From positions 3,269,001 through 3,333,000 of the forward strand of contig JARFIW010000999.1 of assembly GCA_036346225.1 (NCBI GenBank): a stretch of 64,000 bases of DNA, given 5' to 3'. The translations under genes were made by a program, and so were the position numbers. The notes beneath the pieces are model-generated. The model ran no database searches, had not been told where the DNA came from, and saw nothing but the letters and a program-made list of their open reading frames with translations. Each line of letters starts with the position of its first letter. Position 1 is the first letter of the stretch. Shown piece by piece: positions 59,593 through 64,000 of the stretch. The stretch is from Platerodrilus igneus. Its lineage: Eukaryota > Arthropoda > Insecta > Coleoptera > Lycidae.

Positions 59593-59670
59593 TTGGTCTC
59601 TTGTCGCACGTTTTTGTGGTTAATTTTAAGTCATTGTAAATTCGTAGTTGTAAATCAAACAACTAAAGCT
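59593..59670 (+). repeat. TTTGGTCTC repeat family, copy 3, left part
   Basis: Matches the start of copies 1 and 2 up to AAAGCT, where an LTR interrupts it; resumes at 60407. Confidence 0.88.
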
Positions 59671-60406
59671 TGTTACGTGCCAAATTGGCCCTTAAACATT
59701 TTTTTTGGTGTAATTTTGATGTGCGGAAGTTTCGCGCCATAAATTCAAAAAACTCGGTGCGCGTATTTCCGTTACGTCAAAAGTGGGTTGGACGAATAAC
59801 TTCGCGCCGACGCGTGAAAGGACAGAAAAAAGTGGGGTTTTTCCTGTGCTCTCTGTAACGTGGCTTTTTTGCCAGAACCTTCGAGTGCAGTGGACGTTTT
59901 TCGGTAACGTATCGTTATCTTTATCTATGTAGATATCCTTGCCTGATTATCTTTGTTTGTCGCCCTTACCATGTTTCCTTATCCGATCCCTACATAGGTA
60001 GGAGACAATTTGCAGCCGTTGGCCGAACCGTACTGCACGACCCTAGAACGAGCCGGATGTCCATGCTCCGTCAACAGCACCGGAGCAAGCACCATCTTTA
60101 ATCATCCCGGAGTAGAGCATGAGATACCGAGAAGCCAACTTTAACTCAACCCCGCCCGACGTCGGATTTCTGATGTAAGTACTCCATTGTTTAATATGTT
60201 CGCTGATATAAACTATTGTCTTAAATTTATATCTTCCGATAATGGCGTATTAAATTTGTGCATTGCTGACGTCATTGATAGATGAGCGCGCCGAAATCTG
60301 TACATGATTAGCGTTACCAACCGCCCGTGACGTCGCTTATTCCGCGTTTGCGCGATGTATTTATCGACGTTTTAAAACGCAAGAACTGTCGTTTTTAAAT
60401 CGTAAG
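59671..60406 (+). mobile_element. Solo LTR of the TGTTAC family with 5-bp target duplication
   Basis: Starts TGTTACGTGCC and is flanked by AAGCT at 59666-59670 and 60407-60411; uninterrupted copies of the host repeat have a single AAGCT. Contains the family blocks TTTCGCGCCATAAATTC, GCGCGTATTTCCGTTACGTC, CGCGCCGACGCG and CGTTACCAACCG. A 5-bp duplication fits BEL or gypsy LTR elements. Confidence 0.85.
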
Positions 60407-60610
60407 AAGCTGTCATCCCTTGTCCTGTTTTATCCTGTCATAAAACCTCCTTTATGCATGTGGAAATTAAGTTGAAAAAGGAGGTAGTGACAGACACTTG
60501 CTTATGAACATCGAAGACAATCGGTTGTGTTGGTTCGGTAAAGTAAGTCAATAGTGTCGCCGAATGTGAATTTATCGATAAACCCCTAAAAAACAGTGAT
60601 AGTGTAACAA
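60407..60610 (+). repeat. TTTGGTCTC repeat family, copy 3, right part
   Basis: Continues with GCTGTCATCCCTTGTCC, CATAAAACCTCC and GAATTTATCGATAAA as in the other copies, ending near AGTGATAGTGTAAC. Confidence 0.88.
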
Positions 60611-60769
60611 TTTTTTTTGATGACTGCAAATCCGTTAAAATTATTCATTAAGTACGCTTCATTGTATATTTAAATAAACAATAAAATCAGGCATGTAAAT
60701 AAATATTTAGATCGAAGCAGAGTAGCCCAATCACGAGCCGAAAACTATTCAATAATACTGGTTAGTTAC

Positions 60770-60965
60770 TACTAGTAAACCTTGGTTGTTTGAATAGAAT
60801 CGTCAATGTCAGGCGATTTTGATGTTACTTGTGCGCATTGAGCAGACGATTCAGTCTGGCACGACCATTTGATAAAGAAGCACGATGCGGTTGAGCTGGG
60901 TCCCTGCCAGCAACCTGCGTGTAGCGATAGGCGTTGCCGCTTAGCCAGGTGCAAGATGCACTTGT
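60770..60965 (-). mobile_element. GC-richer tRNA-like island, possible SINE
   Basis: Markedly less AT-rich than its surroundings. On the minus strand TGGCTAAGCGG (60948-60938) matches the polymerase III A-box consensus, and GGCAGGGACCC (60908-60898) is a weak B box about 40 bases later. Two minus frames stay open across it, but neither gives a splice phase compatible with KCNQ exon A. A SINE head is the better guess. Confidence 0.35.
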
Positions 60966-60986
60966 TTGACAGTGTATTTTAATAAT

Positions 60987-61090
60987 GCGCTCAAACGTTC
61001 TATATATTTTTTTTGTAAAATAGCATTCAAAAGCTCTATGAATTTTTTGTAAGATAGCGCTCAAACGCTCTATGAATTTTCAACGAACTT
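60987..61090. repeat. ~35-bp tandem repeat
   Basis: Three units with GCGCTCAAACG/GCATTCAAAAG followed by CTCTATGAATTTT start at 60987, 61023 and 61057. Confidence 0.85.
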
Positions 61091-61139
61091 CGTTCGTTTA
61101 TGAAATCGATATGTCGTCCGTCTGTCCGTCCGAGGCCTT

Positions 61140-61480
61140 TCTAATGGTCGGACATCAATGTGTGATACATCAATCGATTCAGCTCGGTGTCCTGAGCTTA
61201 AGTTTTGATGTCAGTTGAAATCGGGGCACGGGGACGCCGTGCCCCCGCGATATTCCGTCGAGAAAATTAAAATTTCAAATAGGTCCAAAATTAATGTGCG
61301 ATACATATTTGGACTCCCCTAACATAGCTGAGTCGAAATATGGTACCCCCCACAAAATCTGACCACGGATACCCGACCCCCCCCCCGGGGATTTAATTTT
61401 TATCAAAAATTTCAAATAGGTCCAAAATTAATGTGCGATACATATTTAGAATCCTCTGAAAAACTGAATCGAAATATGAT
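61140..61480. repeat. Degenerate ~137-bp tandem repeat
   Basis: TTTCAAATAGGTCCAAAATT and ATGTGCGATACATATTT occur at 61273 and 61410, each followed by a CGAAATATG(G/A)T block; a more diverged partner (ATCAATGTGTGATACATC) lies near 61152. A C-rich run sits at 61376-61388. Confidence 0.8.
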
Positions 61481-61491
61481 GCCCCTTATTT

Positions 61492-61550
61492 ACACACACA
61501 CACACACAAACACACATACATACATACATACATACACACACACATATATA
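61492..61550. repeat. (CA)n/(CATA)n microsatellite
   Basis: ACAC and CATACATACA runs, ending in a short TA run. Confidence 0.95.
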
Positions 61551-61850
61551 GCTTTTAAAATATTTATTCAATAAAATAAAATATATTAAAATGTCTCTTT
61601 TGTTGTTTATAAATTTTTGTATTTTATCTGAATACTTATAATTATTACAACATAATAATTTCAATTTCTTTAAATTGTTTTAAAGTAAGTCTACATTTGG
61701 AAGTTCGTTGCGACAATGCCTTGCATTTTCAACTTGTTAATAATAAATTGTCCAAACTTATTAATTTTGATTTCACTAAATTTATAAAACGCGCTTGAAA
61801 AATTTTTTAGTTATGGTCTTATAAAATTTCCAATAATAATTTTCTTAAAG
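61551..61850. other. Gene-free interval
   Basis: AT-rich, nothing recognised. Confidence 0.5.
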
Positions 61851-62475
61851 TGTTACATGCCAAAAAATCGGCCTATAAACATTTCCAATTTTAGTTTTAA
61901 TTTGAAAGTGATTTCGCGCCAATGATTTAAAAAGACGTGCGTGTATTTCCGTCACGTCAAATAGTGGCGTTTGCGCAAAGGATTGCGCCGACGCGGAGTG
62001 TAAAAATAAAGGGTGATTTCCGATACGTCGGGACTAGTCATCCAGGCGTCGCCGAGTGTGGTTATCTTTGTGCCATTTATCTTGTCTTTTCTCTTTTAGG
62101 TTATAGGTTTCCTTTTGTCTTGTATCTATTACCGTTCCTCACCTGCATTCCTTACCGTCCCACTACAAGAAAAGAGAAGACAAATTTTGAATCTGACTAC
62201 AACCGGGGGCGGACGGATGATCCACGCCCACAATGCTCCCCGATGCCCAGCTGCCGCCAAAATTGCCGTATTGCTGTGAGAAGTCATACAGTTTACGTGA
62301 GTATCTTTTGTTTTCTCTTGTAATTAAAATAAAAATTTTTTGTATGTGATAATAATTTAAAACATCTATATGACGCAATACCGTTTATTGCGCCACATTT
62401 TGTGAATATTTATTTGGGTTACCAACTGATGTAGTATACTTTGACTTTAGACGCGAGTGTAACAGTGACGCATCT
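61851..62475 (+). mobile_element. LTR of the TGTTAC family, solo or 5' LTR of the gag-bearing element
   Basis: Starts TGTTACATGCC and carries the family blocks GATTTCGCGCCAATGATTT, GTGTATTTCCGTCACGTC, TTGCGCCGACGCGGAGTG and GGTTACCAACTGATG; the right end is near GTGTAACA (62470). Gag-like coding sequence begins 750 bp downstream in the same orientation, so it may be the 5' LTR of that element. No primer-binding site was identified. A 128-codon frame at 61937-62323 is not homologous to a known protein and lies in the LTR. Confidence 0.7.
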
Positions 62476-63223
62476 AACATGTTTTTTTTGGCTAAAAAAA
62501 ATTTGTTTTCTCTTTTCCTATACCTTATAATGTATTAGTTTAAATGTACCTGTGGTTTTTTCACTTAAAAATAAAAATTTTTAATTTTCAATAACTTAGA
62601 AAATATAGGGTGGTAACACTGTAAGTTACTATGTCAATCATCTAAAATGAAATAACATGAAAACAGTTGCTATGCTAATTTGACATGCGTAGCCATATTG
62701 ATTATTGGTTTCTGTGTATACTTTTATTAATGTATTAGTAATTCAATTAATTCTCTTGTGACTATAAAAATAGTGTGTTTTTATTCTAAATTCTCTTAAA
62801 TAATTACCTGATTCGATTTGGAATAAAATTAAAAGTATATATCTTTCAAAAGTGTCTACTATATAACATAACCTCACTTAAGCATATGCTTTTTGGATTA
62901 ATAATTTTGTCTGTAAGTATCTTAACACGAATAATTAAGTAATTCCACGCTTATTCCTTATTCCATATGGAAATTGTTTGTTTGATATTATATTAAATGT
63001 AATTATATGCCTGTTTTTTTTTGGTTTAACTTGTTAGAAGTGTTCCTTAAATAATGTATTAGTAATTTAAACAATTAACTATAACTTACGAATTCTTTTT
63101 AAAGAAAACTTTGCTTTCAAATACAGCTAATGCTACTAATTGAGTTTTAGCATATCTTTTACCTACTAAAAACGTTATAGTAACGTAATTTTGTTATACC
63201 TATTCCCTTAAACACTAAATTAC
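62476..63223. other. Non-coding interval, possible leader of the gag-bearing element
   Basis: AT-rich with no coding signal; would be the untranslated leader if the LTR at 61851 belongs to the downstream gag. Confidence 0.4.
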
Positions 63224-64000
63224 AATGAATACCGTCCATTTCAAGTCATCGGAATTAATTTACGAAATTCAATCGAGGAATATTTAAGCCGCATCTAATC
63301 AAAACGATAGAAAATTGCAACTCAAAGCTATACTAGCTCAAGAAGCTAAAGGCTCAGCTATTGCGCGTATTGCGGTCTCAGATCTACCTCAAAATACCTT
63401 GGAAATTAAACAATGTCTTGACGATATCACTAATATAGTACATAGAATTGATCCTTAAGCTACCGAAATTGAACTTAAGCGTCTGATATCTCAAATAGCC
63501 CACTTTAAGCAGCGGATAGAGTTGTTGTGTTTATTTAACAATGAACAATCGGACCAAACTAAACAAACTTTTTTATCGGACATTCTGTTACTCGAAGGGG
63601 CAGTTCTTAATAGACTTAACCTAAGTAGATATAGATGTACCTACAGCCTTGTCGAACCTTGCAATTTTTCAAGCTCCATCTTTAGGGAAATCCATACCTG
63701 TCTACAAATGGGGTTTAACTTTCCAGGACTTTGACTCCCAAATTTCATTAATGTCTTTCGTTGATAGAATTAACGATTTTAGAATATCACGGAATTATAC
63801 AGATCAAGATTTATTTGTTTCAGCGGGCGAATTATTTTCTGGTTCTGCCTTAATTTGGTATAGAAATATAACAAATCAGATTTCTACTTGGGATGAATTA
63901 GTTACGTGTTTAAAACGGGATTTCTTACCGCATGGTTATATTACCGATCTCTGGAACGAAATAAGAAACCAAACCCAGAGATCTGATGAAAACGTAATCT
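63224..64000 (+). pseudogene. Ty3/gypsy-type gag, N-terminal part, running off the window
   Basis: The ATG at 63224 opens MNTVHFKSSELIYEIQSRN with a stop at 63288, then an Ala/Lys/Gln-rich helical stretch with another stop near 63457. From about 63670 the capsid is clear: KWGLTFQDFDSQISLMSFVD, RINDFRISRNYTDQDLFVSA, GELFSGSALIWYRNI, STWDELVTCLKRDFLPHGYI and LWNEIRNQTQRSDENV. This is the retrotransposon gag capsid domain (A-x-x-L-F-x-G-x-A-L-x-W-Y-R ... W-x-x-L ... L-x-x-x-F ... L-x-x-E-I-x-x-x-x-Q). The in-frame stops and a shift around 63660 mark it as a decayed copy. The 3' part lies outside the window. Confidence 0.85.

Noticed and set aside
60772..61064. Minus-strand frames as an extra KCNQ exon
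   Set aside because: Neither open frame has a donor leaving one base, as exon A requires, and the peptides do not resemble the KCNQ linker; tRNA-like A box favours a SINE.
61937..62323. 128-codon plus-strand frame
   Set aside because: Lies within the TGTTAC-family LTR; other LTR copies do not keep the frame, and no homologous protein is recognised.

Overview
The window looks like arthropod (most likely insect) nuclear DNA: AT-rich, intron-containing, and crowded with decayed insect-type transposable elements (BEL/Pao, Ty3/gypsy, CR1/jockey-like and RTE-like non-LTR elements, Tc1-, pogo- and hAT-like DNA transposons, tRNA-derived SINEs, Penelope-like hammerhead sequences). Almost all intact reading frames belong to mobile elements.

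One host gene is recognisable. On the minus strand, four spliced exons (59206-59071, 59024-58868, 58809-58687, 22888-22787) encode the C-terminal cytoplasmic part of a KCNQ/Kv7 voltage-gated potassium channel. Reading phases and splice sites agree across all four. The last two exons are separated by an intron of about 35.8 kb, so most of the mobile DNA here lies in one KCNQ intron. DNA left of 22.8 kb is 3' of the last visible exon; DNA right of 59.2 kb lies in an upstream intron whose 5' exon is outside the window.

Left part (1-22 kb): a 1.1-kb repeat in two copies, the second carrying a 579-bp hAT-like insertion with an 8-bp target duplication; a 3' fragment of a CR1/jockey-like reverse transcriptase; a Tc1-like transposase relic; an RTE-like endonuclease/RT relic; a 775-bp foldback element; a BEL/Pao fragment; a pogo/Tigger transposase tail with a PHD-like finger; and an inverted pair of hammerhead-like motifs (19.8/20.07 kb).

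Middle (24-44 kb): a CR1/jockey-like element (ORF1 and ORF2) interrupted by a SINE, by a solo LTR that is itself split by a nearly complete Ty3/gypsy element (25368-29916), and by a second SINE. After a gene-poor stretch comes a degenerate BEL/Pao element (37.7-44.2 kb) carrying another solo LTR and a MITE.

Right part (44-58 kb): five related units of about 2.0-2.2 kb, each bounded by (TA)n tracts and each with a central TATA-type promoter, interpreted as solo LTRs of a long-LTR element that targets TA microsatellites. The first two form a large inverted repeat whose centre holds a palindromic unit with two hammerhead ribozymes (minimal helix III). The KCNQ exons, two more solo LTRs, a repeat-rich stretch and a gypsy-type gag running off the right edge complete the window.
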